The notes under the pieces were generated by a model. It was not told where the DNA came from. It saw only the letters and a list, made by a program, of their open reading frames with translations, and searched no databases. Shown here piece after piece: positions 1-10,128 of a stretch of 64,000 nt of DNA. A program made the translations under genes and the position numbers. Origin of the DNA: Spirosoma rhododendri (GTDB lineage: Bacteria; Bacteroidota; Bacteroidia; Cytophagales; Spirosomataceae). Each line of letters begins with the position of its first letter. Positions within the stretch are counted from its first letter, which is position 1. The stretch covers positions 1,502,501-1,566,500 of the forward strand of contig NZ_CP051677.1 of the NCBI RefSeq assembly GCF_012849055.1, read 5' to 3'.

Positions 1-1875
<1,875 letters not shown>

Positions 1876-2011
1876 TTTGTTTGTCAGCGAGAAGCTGAAT
1901 GTGAATTGTGGTGTGTGGTATGTGTTGTGCTTTTGGTTAGACTGATTCTCCCTACGGGTATAAAGACTAAAGATATTGAGGCTGCATAGTAAGTGCACTT
2001 CAGAAGGGTCA

Positions 2012-2129
2012 ACAGGTTGGTGCTGGTAAGGCGGGTGAACACCTCTATCCATTTCGCACAGAGTCGTTAAGCCCCGTACTGCCGATGGTACTGCTGTCAC
2101 AAGCGGGAGAGTAGGTAGGTGCCACCTGA
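2012..2129 (+). rRNA. 5S ribosomal RNA
   Basis: A segment of about 118 nt begins 'caggttggtg' and ends 'ggtgccacctg', so the two ends can pair as the closing helix. Inside are the typical 5S blocks 'cgcacagagtcgttaagcc' and 'ccgatggtactgc', followed by 'gggagagtaggtaggtgcc'. It lies about 135 nt after the 23S 3' end, as expected for a 23S-5S rRNA operon. No tRNA is recognisable in the spacer or downstream. Confidence 0.93.
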
Positions 2130-2140
2130 TGAAATACGGA

Positions 2141-2173
2141 GTGGTCATTGCGCAAGCAGTGACCGCTTTCTGT
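2141..2173 (+). terminator. rRNA operon terminator (GCAA tetraloop hairpin)
   Basis: Directly after the 5S gene, 'ggtcattgc' (2143-2151) and 'gcagtgacc' (2156-2164) form a 9-bp stem closed by a GCAA tetraloop, extendable by two pairs to 2141-2166. A T-rich stretch, 'tttctgtttt', follows. This is the expected shape of an intrinsic terminator ending the rRNA transcript. Confidence 0.8.
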
Positions 2174-2250
2174 TTTAGGGTGATCTTATGGGACATACCC
2201 GTTACAAGAGTGGTTGGTAGACTGATCGTTACAAGAGAATTACTCTTACA

Positions 2251-2292
2251 ACAAAGAAACCGGCTCGCGATAAAGCGAGCCGGTTTCTTTGT
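2251..2292. terminator. Bidirectional intrinsic terminator
   Basis: A perfect 18-bp stem has arms at 2251-2268 and 2275-2292 around a 6-nt loop. It has A-rich and T-rich flanks on either side, so it can work on both strands. It lies between the rRNA operon (plus strand) and the convergent hypothetical gene ending at 2319, and probably serves both. Confidence 0.8.
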
Positions 2293-2318
2293 TATGTGCA
2301 ACACCGTGTTAGTGGATT

Positions 2319-2780
2319 TTACGCCATCTCGACTACATCAAGAACCGGTAGTTTGATCCGTTTTAAAAGCTGCTCTTCCAGCATATCAGCCCACACGTTC
2401 ATGTAAAGAACTACGTCATTGCGGACATTGTGTTTCAAAAATCGCTGGCTAAGTGGAATCCGATTTAAAACATCCCGATCGTCTAATTTTTCGAGGTGCT
2501 TCAAGTCTTCAATCGTCAACCCTGCATTTAGCATTTCATTAATGATAAGATCGATTGGGAGTTGACTAGTGGGGCAGTAATCTTCTACTTGCTCGTTCCA
2601 GTCGCCGTAACGCTGCATTGCATAACGGTGAATATCGTCGCGAGTTAGCTTGGTAAGCTCCTGAGCTAAATTGCCGCAGTTACAGCCTCCCATATGTCCC
2701 CATTGATAGGGAGAGCCATGTTGAAGTTTGCGGGCTGTACGACGTAACGATTCGATTAATTCGGGTGTTGGCCGTGCCAT
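2319..2780 (-). CDS. Conserved-looking hypothetical protein, 153 aa
   Basis: I do not recognise the family. The protein is soluble, mostly helical and charged, with no signal peptide or membrane segment. Near residue 33 it has a small Cys pair in 'GGCNCGNLAQEL'. A middle region rich in Asp, Tyr and Glu is followed by a C-terminal helix ('MLEEQLLKRIKLPVLDVV'). It is a single-gene unit: the terminator at 2251-2292 follows it and the leuA terminator lies upstream. The codon pattern looks like that of neighbouring genes, so it is probably real. No function is assigned. Confidence 0.75.
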   Translation of the reverse strand: MARPTPELIESLRRTARKLQHGSPYQWGHMGGCNCGNLAQELTKLTRDDIHRYAMQRYGDWNEQVEDYCPTSQLPIDLIINEMLNAGLTIEDLKHLEKLDDRDVLNRIPLSQRFLKHNVRNDVVLYMNVWADMLEEQLLKRIKLPVLDVVEMA

Positions 2781-2840
2781 AACTACAAAAGTTTATCGTT
2801 TAATAAGTCAACGTACCGTTTCTGTAATTTGTTAATCAAG

Positions 2841-2884
2841 ATAAACAGAGAAGCCCGGTTGTGCAACCGGGCTTCTCTGTTTAT
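2841..2884 (-). terminator. Terminator at the 3' end of leuA
   Basis: A perfect 20-bp inverted repeat (2841-2860 and 2865-2884) with a 4-nt loop has the core 'aagcccggtt'. The leuA stop codon (2881-2883) lies inside the distal arm, so transcript end and stop codon coincide. T-rich flanks on both sides make it usable in either direction. Confidence 0.85.
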
Positions 2885-4020
2885 CTAACCAATTCCATCA
2901 AATCTTTGTCGTTGACTTCCTTCCGTATGTCGGCCATATCAAGGAATCTGACGTAGAGCGAGTCGAGATCGGGCTTTTCGTAGCGATAACCCAGTAATTC
3001 TAACCGGTGCTTCAACGCGTGGCGGCCACTACGAGCTGTTAAAACGATCATAGACTTATCGATGCCCACATCCTGCGGGTTCATGATCTCATAGTTCTCA
3101 GAATGCTTCAGAAAGCCGTCCTGGTGAATGCCCGACGAGTGAGCAAATGCGTTGCGCCCAACGATGGCTTTGTTTGCCTGAACAGGCATATGCATCATTT
3201 GCGATACGAGATTGCTGACGGGGTAAAGCCGGGTAGAGTCTACGTTGGTGTAGAAGCCAAGCTCCTTACGCACTTTCAAGGCCATGACTACCTCCTCAAG
3301 TGACGTATTACCGGCACGTTCGCCAATACCATTTATCGTCACTTCAACCTGCCGGGCACCATTCATAACGCCAGCAAGCGTATTTGCCGTGGCCAGACCA
3401 AGATCATTGTGGCAATGGATAGAAATAGTGGCCTGATGAACGTTGTCGACGTGCTCGTAGATATAGGCTATCTTCTTCCCGTATTCGTCGGGCAGACAGT
3501 AGCCAGTAGTGTCGGGTATGTTAACGACCGTTGCGCCAGCACCGATAACGGCACGGGTCAGCTGGGCCAGGAAAGCTAAATCGGCGCGACCAGCGTCTTC
3601 CGCGTAAAATTCTACGTCTTCAACGTATGACTTTGCGTGTTTGACCGCAGCAACAGCCTGCTCCAGAATACGTTCGCGGCTCGAGTTAAATTTGTTTCTA
3701 ATATGAATATCTGACGAGCCGATACCTGTGTGGATTCGACCCCGCTTGGCAAATTTCAATGCTTCACCCGCAGCGTCGATATCACCTTTAACGGCCCTAC
3801 TCAGCGCACAAATGGTAGGCTCAGATACGGCCTTGGAAATCTCCACAACCGATCGGAAATCACCAGGGCTGGAGATCGGGAAGCCGGCTTCGATAACATC
3901 GACACCAAGGCGTTCCAGCTCTTTGGCAACAACAATTTTTTCTTCCGTTGTCAACTGGCAACCAGGTACCTGTTCGCCGTCGCGCAATGTGGTGTCGAAA
4001 ATATAAACCCGCTGACTCAT
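2881..4020 (-). CDS. leuA: 2-isopropylmalate synthase, short form without regulatory domain
   Basis: Catalyses condensation of 2-oxoisovalerate with acetyl-CoA, the first committed step of leucine synthesis. The 379-aa protein starts with the HMGL-like TIM barrel: the '[13 protein letters not shown]' motif at residues 8-20, metal-binding 'SIHCHNDLG' near residue 200 and '[14 protein letters not shown]' near 230. It continues through '[13 protein letters not shown]' and a short linker subdomain, then stops. The C-terminal leucine-binding LeuA dimer domain of the usual 500-aa enzymes is absent, and the stop codon lies in a terminator, so this is not an obvious frameshift. It has its own promoter, leader peptide and attenuator, separating it from leuB upstream. 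A related acyltransferase such as citramalate or homocitrate synthase is possible, but the leu context favours LeuA. Confidence 0.92.
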   Translation of the reverse strand: MSQRVYIFDTTLRDGEQVPGCQLTTEEKIVVAKELERLGVDVIEAGFPISSPGDFRSVVEISKAVSEPTICALSRAVKGDIDAAGEALKFAKRGRIHTGIGSSDIHIRNKFNSSRERILEQAVAAVKHAKSYVEDVEFYAEDAGRADLAFLAQLTRAVIGAGATVVNIPDTTGYCLPDEYGKKIAYIYEHVDNVHQATISIHCHNDLGLATANTLAGVMNGARQVEVTINGIGERAGNTSLEEVVMALKVRKELGFYTNVDSTRLYPVSNLVSQMMHMPVQANKAIVGRNAFAHSSGIHQDGFLKHSENYEIMNPQDVGIDKSMIVLTARSGRHALKHRLELLGYRYEKPDLDSLYVRFLDMADIRKEVNDKDLMELVR

Positions 4021-4052
4021 GGTTTTAGAAGAAGTGGTTAGCCCAATAAAAC

Positions 4053-4083
4053 AAAAAAAGCCCTATTCTGACGAATGAGGGCT
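4053..4083 (-). promoter_or_regulatory. Attenuator terminator in the leuA leader
   Basis: Read on the minus strand, 'AGCCCT' (4083-4078) pairs with 'AGGGCT' (4064-4059), with inner ATTC/GAAT pairing, followed by seven T (4059-4053). It lies between the leader peptide stop (4109) and the leuA start (4020). A competing helix is visible: 'GTGAGGG' (4105-4099) just after the leader stop can pair with 'CCCTCAT' (4081-4075), the ascending arm of the terminator. In turn 'CCTTAC' (4139-4134) inside the leader codons can pair with 'GTGAGG'. That gives the 1:2, 2:3 and 3:4 alternatives of a ribosome-controlled attenuator. Confidence 0.75.
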
Positions 4084-4108
4084 ATGGTATATGTAAATCC
4101 CTCACCGT

Positions 4109-4156
4109 TTATGACAGCGTTGACAGTCGTAGCGTAAGGCGATTTGTTGACTTCAT
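4109..4156 (-). CDS. leuA leader peptide, 15 aa
   Basis: The short frame encodes MKSTNRLTLRLSTLS with ATG start and TAA stop. Four of 15 residues are Leu, each read from a CTN codon (CTT, CTA, CTG, CTG), and Thr and Ser make up six more. It begins about 35-40 nt after the predicted transcription start and ends 26 nt before the attenuator hairpin. Its placement, length and leucine content fit a leader peptide whose translation senses charged tRNA-Leu. The first Leu codon lies in the segment that can pair with the antiterminator strand. Assignment rests on sequence architecture only. Confidence 0.7.
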   Translation of the reverse strand: MKSTNRLTLRLSTLS

Positions 4157-4196
4157 ACTATTGCTGCGAAAATTCGCTAAAGGCGTAAATACACTA

Positions 4197-4227
4197 CAAA
4201 AGTATACGATTGGTTTTATTTTGCAAA
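4197..4227 (-). promoter_or_regulatory. Promoter of the leuA leader (TTTG-N19-TACTTTTG)
   Basis: On the minus strand, TTTG (4227-4224) is followed by exactly 19 nt and then TACTTTTG (4204-4197). This matches the Bacteroidota sigma-A pattern TTTG / TANNTTTG at the standard spacing. Transcription would start near 4190, giving a leader of about 170 nt before leuA. The promoter lies in the gap just after the leuB stop codon. Confidence 0.75.
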
Positions 4228-4241
4228 TGCTTCGATACTAT

Positions 4242-5339
4242 TTATACCGCCTGATTCTCAGCTACTGAATTTAGCTGGTCCAGGATTTGCGAACCCATCG
4301 CTTCTGTGCCGAGTATCATGCCGCCTGGAGTATCTGCATCGGCGATGTCGCGCGTGCGATAACCTGCTTTCAACGCTGAATCAACAGCAGCCACCACTTC
4401 CTCTGCTTCCGCTTTCATACCAAACGAAATATCGAGCATAAGTGCAACTGACAGGATGGACGCCAGCGGATTGGCAACGCCCTGCCCGGTAATATCGTGA
4501 GCTGAGCCATGGATAGGCTCGTACAAGCCTGTCGTGTCGCCGATAGAAGCTGAAGCAAGCATGCCCATCGAGCCTGCAATCTGACTAGCTTCGTCGGTGA
4601 GAATATCCCCAAAGAGGTTGCCCGTCAACACGACGTCGAAGCGCCGGGGATCTTTTATCAGCAGCATAGCAGCCGAGTCGATGAATTGGTGTTCGACAAC
4701 AACATCCGGATACTGCGGAGCCATCGCCTGTACCACTTCACGCCAAAGCCGGGATGACTCCAGTACATTGGCTTTATCGACAGAGCACAGTCGACGCCGA
4801 CGGGTCATGGCTGCTTCAAACGCTTTCTTGGCGATACGCTCAACTTCGTACCGGCTGTATATCATCTGGTCGTAAGCCGTGTTACGGTCTTCGCTCCGGC
4901 CTTTTTCGCCGAAATAAACGTCGCCAGTCAGCTCACGGAAGAAGAGAATATCCGACCCCTTAAGAATTTCGGGGCGGATGCTCGATGCGCTAAGCAGTTC
5001 GTCGAATAGTTTGATTGGGCGCAGATTGGCGTACAGACCCAGCGCTTTACGAATACCCAGCAGACCCTGTTCGGGACGTACTTTGGCCGACGGATCGTTA
5101 TCGTATTTGGGGTGACCTACAGCACCGAACAGGATAGCGTCAGATGCTTTCGATTTGGTGATCGTTTCGTCGGGTAGGGGGCTACCCGTGGCTTCAATGG
5201 CGGCATGGCCAATCAGCGCGGTATCGTAGGTGAATTCGTGACCGTATTTCTGGGCAATGGCTTCCAGCACCTGTTTGCCCACGGCGGTCACTTCCTGACC
5301 AATACCGTCACCGGCAATAACGACAATGTGTTTTTTCAT
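4242..5339 (-). CDS. leuB: 3-isopropylmalate dehydrogenase
   Basis: NAD-dependent oxidative decarboxylation of 3-isopropylmalate in leucine synthesis. The 365 aa match the family length. The N-terminal 'IAGDGIGQEV' motif, the substrate-binding Arg region around 'PEQGLLGIRKALGLYANLRP', metal-binding Asp residues ('GDILTDEASQIAGSMG') and the NAD loop 'PIHGSAHDITGQGVANP' are all visible. It starts 45 nt after leuD on the same strand, so it belongs to the long operon. The leuA promoter and attenuator begin right after its stop codon. Confidence 0.96.
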   Translation of the reverse strand: MKKHIVVIAGDGIGQEVTAVGKQVLEAIAQKYGHEFTYDTALIGHAAIEATGSPLPDETITKSKASDAILFGAVGHPKYDNDPSAKVRPEQGLLGIRKALGLYANLRPIKLFDELLSASSIRPEILKGSDILFFRELTGDVYFGEKGRSEDRNTAYDQMIYSRYEVERIAKKAFEAAMTRRRRLCSVDKANVLESSRLWREVVQAMAPQYPDVVVEHQFIDSAAMLLIKDPRRFDVVLTGNLFGDILTDEASQIAGSMGMLASASIGDTTGLYEPIHGSAHDITGQGVANPLASILSVALMLDISFGMKAEAEEVVAAVDSALKAGYRTRDIADADTPGGMILGTEAMGSQILDQLNSVAENQAV

Positions 5340-5384
5340 GATGTAGTAAAGACTCGCGCAGCGCTGAACTGCCGAAGTGCGTGG

Positions 5385-5975
5385 TTAGGCGTGCGCCTGA
5401 TCGAATTCCCGAATGTCAGCGTTCAGACTCAACAGATAATCAATATCGTCGTAGCCATTCATCAGGCACGTCTTCTTGTACGTGTTGATCGCAAACGTTT
5501 CTGACTGTTCCCCAAACGAGATCGTCTGAGCCGGCAAATCAACGACGATCTGTAACGTCGGATCTTGTTCAACAGCGGTTAGCAATGCTTCCAGAAACAG
5601 CTGCGATACTTGTACGGGCAGTACGAAGGTATTGAGCGCGTTGTTGCGGAAGATGTCGGCGAAGAAGCTGGAAACGACAACCCGGAAACCATAATCGTGA
5701 ATGGCCCAGGCCGCGTGCTCCCGGCTACTACCCATGCCGAAGTTTTTACCGGCTACCAGAATTTGTGCCCCGGCGTAGCGGGAGTTATTCAGCACGAAGT
5801 CCTTGATAGGTTCGTTGTCGGCCGTAAAGCGCCAGTCGCGGAACAGGTTATCGCCAAAGCCTTCGCGGGTGGTCGCTTTCAGAAAACGGGCGGGAATGAT
5901 CTGATCGGTGTCAACATTTTCGATCGGCAGTGGAACGGCCGTCGACGTCAATACGTGGAAGGTTTCTTTGCTCAT
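5385..5975 (-). CDS. leuD: 3-isopropylmalate dehydratase small subunit
   Basis: Small, swivel-domain subunit of isopropylmalate isomerase, working with LeuC. The 196-aa protein carries 'PIENVDTDQIIPARFL' and the substrate-recognition block 'GKNFGMGSSREHAAWAI'. The ATG at 5975 (MSKETFHV) is preferred to an upstream in-frame ATG at 6002, because it follows the stop of the preceding methyltransferase by one nucleotide, which implies translational coupling. leuB follows 45 nt downstream. Confidence 0.95.
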   Translation of the reverse strand: MSKETFHVLTSTAVPLPIENVDTDQIIPARFLKATTREGFGDNLFRDWRFTADNEPIKDFVLNNSRYAGAQILVAGKNFGMGSSREHAAWAIHDYGFRVVVSSFFADIFRNNALNTFVLPVQVSQLFLEALLTAVEQDPTLQIVVDLPAQTISFGEQSETFAINTYKKTCLMNGYDDIDYLLSLNADIREFDQAHA

Positions 5976-5976
5976 G

Positions 5977-6672
5977 TCAGTTTGGGCGGACAGCCTCGGC
6001 AATCACGTTTTTACCAATCACGTGGCCTAGCGTCAGTTTATCGAACAGGCGGCTGACGGGAAATACAACCCGGTCGTAAAAAACGACGGACTCTTTCGTG
6101 ATCCGGCCGTCTTTGCCCATCCATTTGTACAGTAAGGAAATAAAATAACCGGCGAAATCGTAGTAGCGAACGTCGGTCACGCGAAAACCGGCATCTTCCA
6201 GAATCTGTCGGACAAGTTGTTTGTCGTAGCGTCGGTAATGACCAACGTGTTCGTCCATGTTGCTGAAGATCTCCTGCCGGGCAGGAACGAACACTTTGAT
6301 GCGCCCACCGGGCTTGAGTTTGGCATACAGGTCTTTCACAATCGCGCCGTGGTGCTCAATATGCTCCAATACGTTGATGGTGTAGATCAGGTCGTACGAT
6401 TTATTCAGCGCATTGATATCGGTGTACACAGGCTGCTTGATCAGCGGCAGTAAGTCCGGATCGATCTCGGCCGCGTCAACGCTGCCAATGGGAAAGCGGT
6501 TTGCGTACTCACCGTTACCGGCTCCGAAGTCGAGAATAGTCTCGCCCGGACGAACGTCACTGGCGACCCATTTGTACAAGCCTCCGTTGTAATTGACGGC
6601 GTGGCTCATGATCGCCAGATTGTCCGATCCGTTGTACTCTACTTTTTCAGCTGTTTGCTTTGCCTGACTCAT
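5977..6672 (-). CDS. Class I SAM-dependent methyltransferase of unknown substrate
   Basis: The 231-aa protein has the Rossmann SAM-binding motif 'ILDFGAGNGEYANRF' near residues 46-60, an acidic motif II 'DAAEIDP', and 'YDLIYTINVLEHIEHH' followed by 'KLKPGGRIKVFVPA', typical of UbiE/Methyltransf_11-type enzymes. It sits inside the leucine operon between leuC (86 nt upstream) and leuD (one nucleotide downstream), so it must be co-translated with leuD. Methylation is not a step of leucine synthesis, so its role there is unknown. It could act on an unrelated small molecule or on a lipid. Confidence 0.85.
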   Translation of the reverse strand: MSQAKQTAEKVEYNGSDNLAIMSHAVNYNGGLYKWVASDVRPGETILDFGAGNGEYANRFPIGSVDAAEIDPDLLPLIKQPVYTDINALNKSYDLIYTINVLEHIEHHGAIVKDLYAKLKPGGRIKVFVPARQEIFSNMDEHVGHYRRYDKQLVRQILEDAGFRVTDVRYYDFAGYFISLLYKWMGKDGRITKESVVFYDRVVFPVSRLFDKLTLGHVIGKNVIAEAVRPN

Positions 6673-6758
6673 GCTGCTGAGAGATGTGTTAAAACCAAGA
6701 CGAATCCGAAAATCGAAAATTATGCCAGTTTAAACACTAAAAAGCTACGCAGCGGTCA

Positions 6759-8165
6759 CTACAGTAACTCGCGGACGTCCATGACCCGGCCCGAAACGGC
6801 TGCGGCTGCGGCCATGATCGGACTGGCAAGGAACGTACGGGCACCAGGACCCTGCCGACCTTCGAAGTTCCGGTTCGAGGTGCTGATGCAGTACTTACCC
6901 GCCGGAATCTTGTCTTCGTTCATACCCAGGCAAGCCGAGCAACCGGGTTCTCTGAGTTCGAAACCCGCACTGGCAAAGACATCGGTCAGCCCCTCGGCCT
7001 GCGCCTGCCGGGCCACCTGTACCGAACCCGGAACGATCCAGACTTCAACGCCGGCCGCTTTCTGCTTACCCTGCACAAACTGAGCAACCGTGCGTAGGTC
7101 TTCGATGCGGGCATTGGTGCACGAGCCGATGAACACGTAATCGACGGCTTTGTCCCGCAGTTCCATGCCGGGTTCGAGACCCATGTACGCCAGCGATTTC
7201 GTGTACGACACGTGCTCGGTGTCGGGAATTTCGGTCAGCAACGGAACGTGCTGCCCGATGCCGATACCCATACCGGGGTTTGTGCCGTAGGTAATCATCG
7301 GCTGAATATCCTCGGCTTTGTAGTGCAGTTCGGTGTCGAACGATGCGCCTTCGTCGGTTTTGAGCGCGCGCCACTTTGCAACGGCTTCATCAAAGGCTTC
7401 ACCTTTCGGCGCAAACTCACGACCCCGAATGTAGTCGAAGGTTGTATCGTCGGGAGCAATCAGACCGCCACGGGCACCCATTTCGATGCTCATGTTGCAG
7501 ATCGTCATGCGGGCTTCCATCGACAGATTGCGGATGGTTTCGCCGGCGTACTCAACGAAGTAGCCGGTCGCACCACTGGCCGAAATCTTCGAGATAATAT
7601 ACAGGATGATATCCTTCGCCGTTACGCCCTTTGCCAGCGTTCCGTCGATGTTTATACGCATCCGTTTCGGTTTGTACTGGAGAATGCATTGGGTGGCCAG
7701 CACCTGCTCTACTTCACTAGTGCCGATACCGAACGCAACGTTGCCGAATGCGCCGTGGGTGCTGGTATGGCTATCGCCACAAACAATGGTCATACCCGGC
7801 AGCGTCAGCCCCAGCTCGGGACCGATGATGTGAACAATACCCTGAAACGGATGGCCAAGGTCATACAGCTCAACGCCAAACTCCGCGCAGTTCCGGCGCA
7901 GCGTGTCGACCTGATGGCGCGACAGGGCTTCCCGGATCGGCAGATGCTGATCTTTCGTCGGGACGTTGTGATCGGCGGTGGCGGTTGTACGGCTGGTGTT
8001 GAATACGCTAATGCCGCGTTTACGCAATCCGTCGAATGCCTGTGGGCTTGTCACTTCGTGGATAAAGTGCCGGTCGATGAACAGCGCATCGGGATGACCT
8101 TCGGCGTGCTTGACGACGTGTGCATCCCAGATTTTATCGAATAATGTAGTGGGTTGTGTGCTCAT
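6759..8165 (-). CDS. leuC: 3-isopropylmalate dehydratase large subunit
   Basis: Aconitase-family [4Fe-4S] subunit that isomerises 2- to 3-isopropylmalate with LeuD. It is 468 aa, the normal length. The three cluster cysteines are visible: C349 in '[13 protein letters not shown]' and C409/C412 in '[11 protein letters not shown]'. '[13 protein letters not shown]' and 'TADHNVPT' are further family signatures. The ATG overlaps the stop of the upstream hepT gene by 4 nt (ATGA), so toxin and leucine enzyme are translationally linked. Confidence 0.97.
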   Translation of the reverse strand: MSTQPTTLFDKIWDAHVVKHAEGHPDALFIDRHFIHEVTSPQAFDGLRKRGISVFNTSRTTATADHNVPTKDQHLPIREALSRHQVDTLRRNCAEFGVELYDLGHPFQGIVHIIGPELGLTLPGMTIVCGDSHTSTHGAFGNVAFGIGTSEVEQVLATQCILQYKPKRMRINIDGTLAKGVTAKDIILYIISKISASGATGYFVEYAGETIRNLSMEARMTICNMSIEMGARGGLIAPDDTTFDYIRGREFAPKGEAFDEAVAKWRALKTDEGASFDTELHYKAEDIQPMITYGTNPGMGIGIGQHVPLLTEIPDTEHVSYTKSLAYMGLEPGMELRDKAVDYVFIGSCTNARIEDLRTVAQFVQGKQKAAGVEVWIVPGSVQVARQAQAEGLTDVFASAGFELREPGCSACLGMNEDKIPAGKYCISTSNRNFEGRQGPGARTFLASPIMAAAAAVSGRVMDVRELL

Positions 8166-8524
8166 AGTTTACTCGCTTCTTGCTCGATTATAACATCGAT
8201 CCACTCCTTATTTATAGGGACCTCTACCGAAACGGCTTCCCAAAATAAATCCTGATCAATTCCCCAATAATGATGGATTAAGCGGTCGCGGAGACCTGCG
8301 AAACCTCTCCAGTCAAATTCCGCGTGTTCGTGGCGAAAATCGTCGGGGACCTTTTTGCAGGCTTCACCAATGACCAGTAAGCTATGCGTAAGGGCTCGCT
8401 GTAATGTTGGATCGCCAAAAACCTGATCCGAATCCTTTCCTGCTGTTTGCTGAGTGATGTACAGCATTTCTGACTGGATACGCTTTAGGAAATCAATCAG
8501 TAAAGGAGATGAATTCAACTTCAT
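8162..8524 (-). CDS. hepT: HepT-like HEPN ribonuclease toxin (DUF86)
   Basis: The 120-aa all-helical protein has the HEPN catalytic signature RX4HXY as 'RDRLIHHYW' (R79, H84, Y86). In characterised HepT toxins the Arg and His form the RNase site, and the Tyr is the residue AMPylated by the MntA antitoxin. It overlaps the upstream mntA frame by 32 nt and the downstream leuC by 4 nt. The full module lies between ilvA and leuC in the amino acid operon. The active-site residues are intact, so the toxin is probably functional. Confidence 0.88.
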   Translation of the reverse strand: MKLNSSPLLIDFLKRIQSEMLYITQQTAGKDSDQVFGDPTLQRALTHSLLVIGEACKKVPDDFRHEHAEFDWRGFAGLRDRLIHHYWGIDQDLFWEAVSVEVPINKEWIDVIIEQEASKL

Positions 8525-8816
8525 TACTTACGTATTTGCGAACAAATTCTGCCATACCCTCCCAAGTCAACAGGTCTGTTTTTCGACCCATCAACGTTTC
8601 TAAATAGTCGGCCATATCCAGCAGATTACGAATTTTCTTCTGACCTTCCTGAAACTCGACAACAATGTCGACGTCGCTGTCCACTGTTTGTTCGTCACGA
8701 ACGAACGAACCAAACAGGCCCAGTCTAGCCGCACCAAACTGTTTCAGCGCCGACTGATGCGACTGAACACGTTCGAATACCTGTTGCTTATTCTGGACAG
8801 CCGTACTTATTGTCAT
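8493..8816 (-). CDS. mntA: MntA-like nucleotidyltransferase antitoxin
   Basis: The 107-aa minimal nucleotidyltransferase has the GSX10DXD signature (G36, S37, D48, D50) in 'FGSFVRDEQTVDSDVD'. Family members transfer AMP to the Tyr of the HEPN partner and so neutralise it. It begins 4 nt after the ilvA stop codon and overlaps hepT by 32 nt, so it is transcribed and probably translated with its neighbours. No separate promoter is visible in the 4-nt gap. Confidence 0.88.
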   Translation of the reverse strand: MTISTAVQNKQQVFERVQSHQSALKQFGAARLGLFGSFVRDEQTVDSDVDIVVEFQEGQKKIRNLLDMADYLETLMGRKTDLLTWEGMAEFVRKYVSNEVEFISFTD

Positions 8817-8820
8817 TATT

Positions 8821-10095
8821 TCAGATCAAAAATTCGAACAGGTCGGGTTTGTCGTTGATGTATTCGAACTGAATGCGGGCGGCTTTCATCCGCTCGATCA
8901 GCGGTTCGAAATCGGCTTTGTGTTTCAGTTCAAGGCCAACCAGGGCCGGGCCACGCTCGCGGTTGGTTTTCTTCGAGTATTCAAACAACGTGATATCATC
9001 ATTTGGTCCGAGTACGTCGGTCAGAAACTCGCGCATAGCCCCGGCCCGCTGCGCAAACCGGATAATGAAGTAGTGTTTCAGCCCTTCGTATAGCAACGAC
9101 CGCTCCTTGATTTCCTCGGTACGGGTGATATCATTGTTACCGCCACCGACCAGACAGACGACGTTTTTACCCTTGATCTCGTCTTTCAGAAAATCAAGAG
9201 CGGCAATGCTCAACGCGCCAGCAGGTTCGGCAACGATGGCTTCTTCGTTGTAGAGCTGTAGGATAGTCGTACAAACTTTGCCCTCCGGTACCAGAATAAC
9301 CTGATCTAAGTTGGCGCGGCAGACATCGAATGTCATGTCGCCCACGCGCTTAACGGCGGCTCCGTCGACAAACTTGTCGATCTTATCCAGCGCGACGACG
9401 TGCCCCTGATCGAGCGACACTTTCATTGATGGCGATCCCAGAGGCTCGACACCAATCAGCTTCGTTCTGGGACTTAACTGCCGAAACACCGTCGATACGC
9501 CCGATGCCAGACCGCCCCCGCCAATGGCCATCAGGATATAGTCAATCTTGAAATTGGCGTCCTTGAAAATCTCCAGCCCCACCGTACCCTGTCCTTCCAT
9601 GACCTGAACGTCATCAAACGGGTGGACAAAGGTGCTGTCGTGGGCATTGACGTACTCGACGGCTGCGTGATAGGCATCGTCAAACGTGTCGCCGACCAGA
9701 ACGACGTCTACGAACTGCTTGCCGAACAGTTTCACCTGCTTCACCTTCTGGTTCGGCGTGGTGGTCGGCATGAAGATCGTACCGTGAACGGCCATCTTGC
9801 GGCAGGCATACGCGACACCCTGCGCGTGATTACCCGCACTGGCGCAGACGACGCCTTTAGCCAATGCCTCGGGCGATAGACTGGCCATTTTGTTATAGGC
9901 CCCGCGAATCTTGTAGGAACGAACGACCTGCAAATCTTCCCGTTTCAGGAAAATGGACGCTTCGTAGCGGTCCGACAGGTTGATGTTTTCCTGCAAAGGC
10001 GTATGCACTGCCACGCCCCGGAGCCGATCGGCCGCGAGGTATATATTGTCGAGGTCGGGAGTGGTGACCTTCTCTGCTTCCGTTGTCGTGTTCAT
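8821..10095 (-). CDS. ilvA: Threonine ammonia-lyase (threonine deaminase)
   Basis: PLP enzyme converting threonine to 2-oxobutanoate, the entry step of isoleucine synthesis. The 424-aa protein has the PLP lysine K62 in 'RSYKIRGAYNKM', the 'ASAGNHAQGVAYAC' loop and the glycine-rich phosphate loop 'AIGGGGLASGVS'. After about residue 335 a C-terminal ACT-like segment starts ('GLKHYFIIRFAQRAGAMREF'), a single regulatory domain rather than the two of E. coli IlvA. The usual gene pair in this position is ilvA next to ilvC and leuC, as here. Confidence 0.95.
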   Translation of the reverse strand: MNTTTEAEKVTTPDLDNIYLAADRLRGVAVHTPLQENINLSDRYEASIFLKREDLQVVRSYKIRGAYNKMASLSPEALAKGVVCASAGNHAQGVAYACRKMAVHGTIFMPTTTPNQKVKQVKLFGKQFVDVVLVGDTFDDAYHAAVEYVNAHDSTFVHPFDDVQVMEGQGTVGLEIFKDANFKIDYILMAIGGGGLASGVSTVFRQLSPRTKLIGVEPLGSPSMKVSLDQGHVVALDKIDKFVDGAAVKRVGDMTFDVCRANLDQVILVPEGKVCTTILQLYNEEAIVAEPAGALSIAALDFLKDEIKGKNVVCLVGGGNNDITRTEEIKERSLLYEGLKHYFIIRFAQRAGAMREFLTDVLGPNDDITLFEYSKKTNRERGPALVGLELKHKADFEPLIERMKAARIQFEYINDKPDLFEFLI

Positions 10096-10128
10096 TACGT
10101 ACTGTTAGTCAACAAAAATACGAAAACT

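Noticed and set aside
7212..8144. 310-codon plus-strand frame opposite leuC
   Set aside because: It is antisense to a fully convincing LeuC with all cluster cysteines. Long antisense frames are common in this GC-rich codon pattern.
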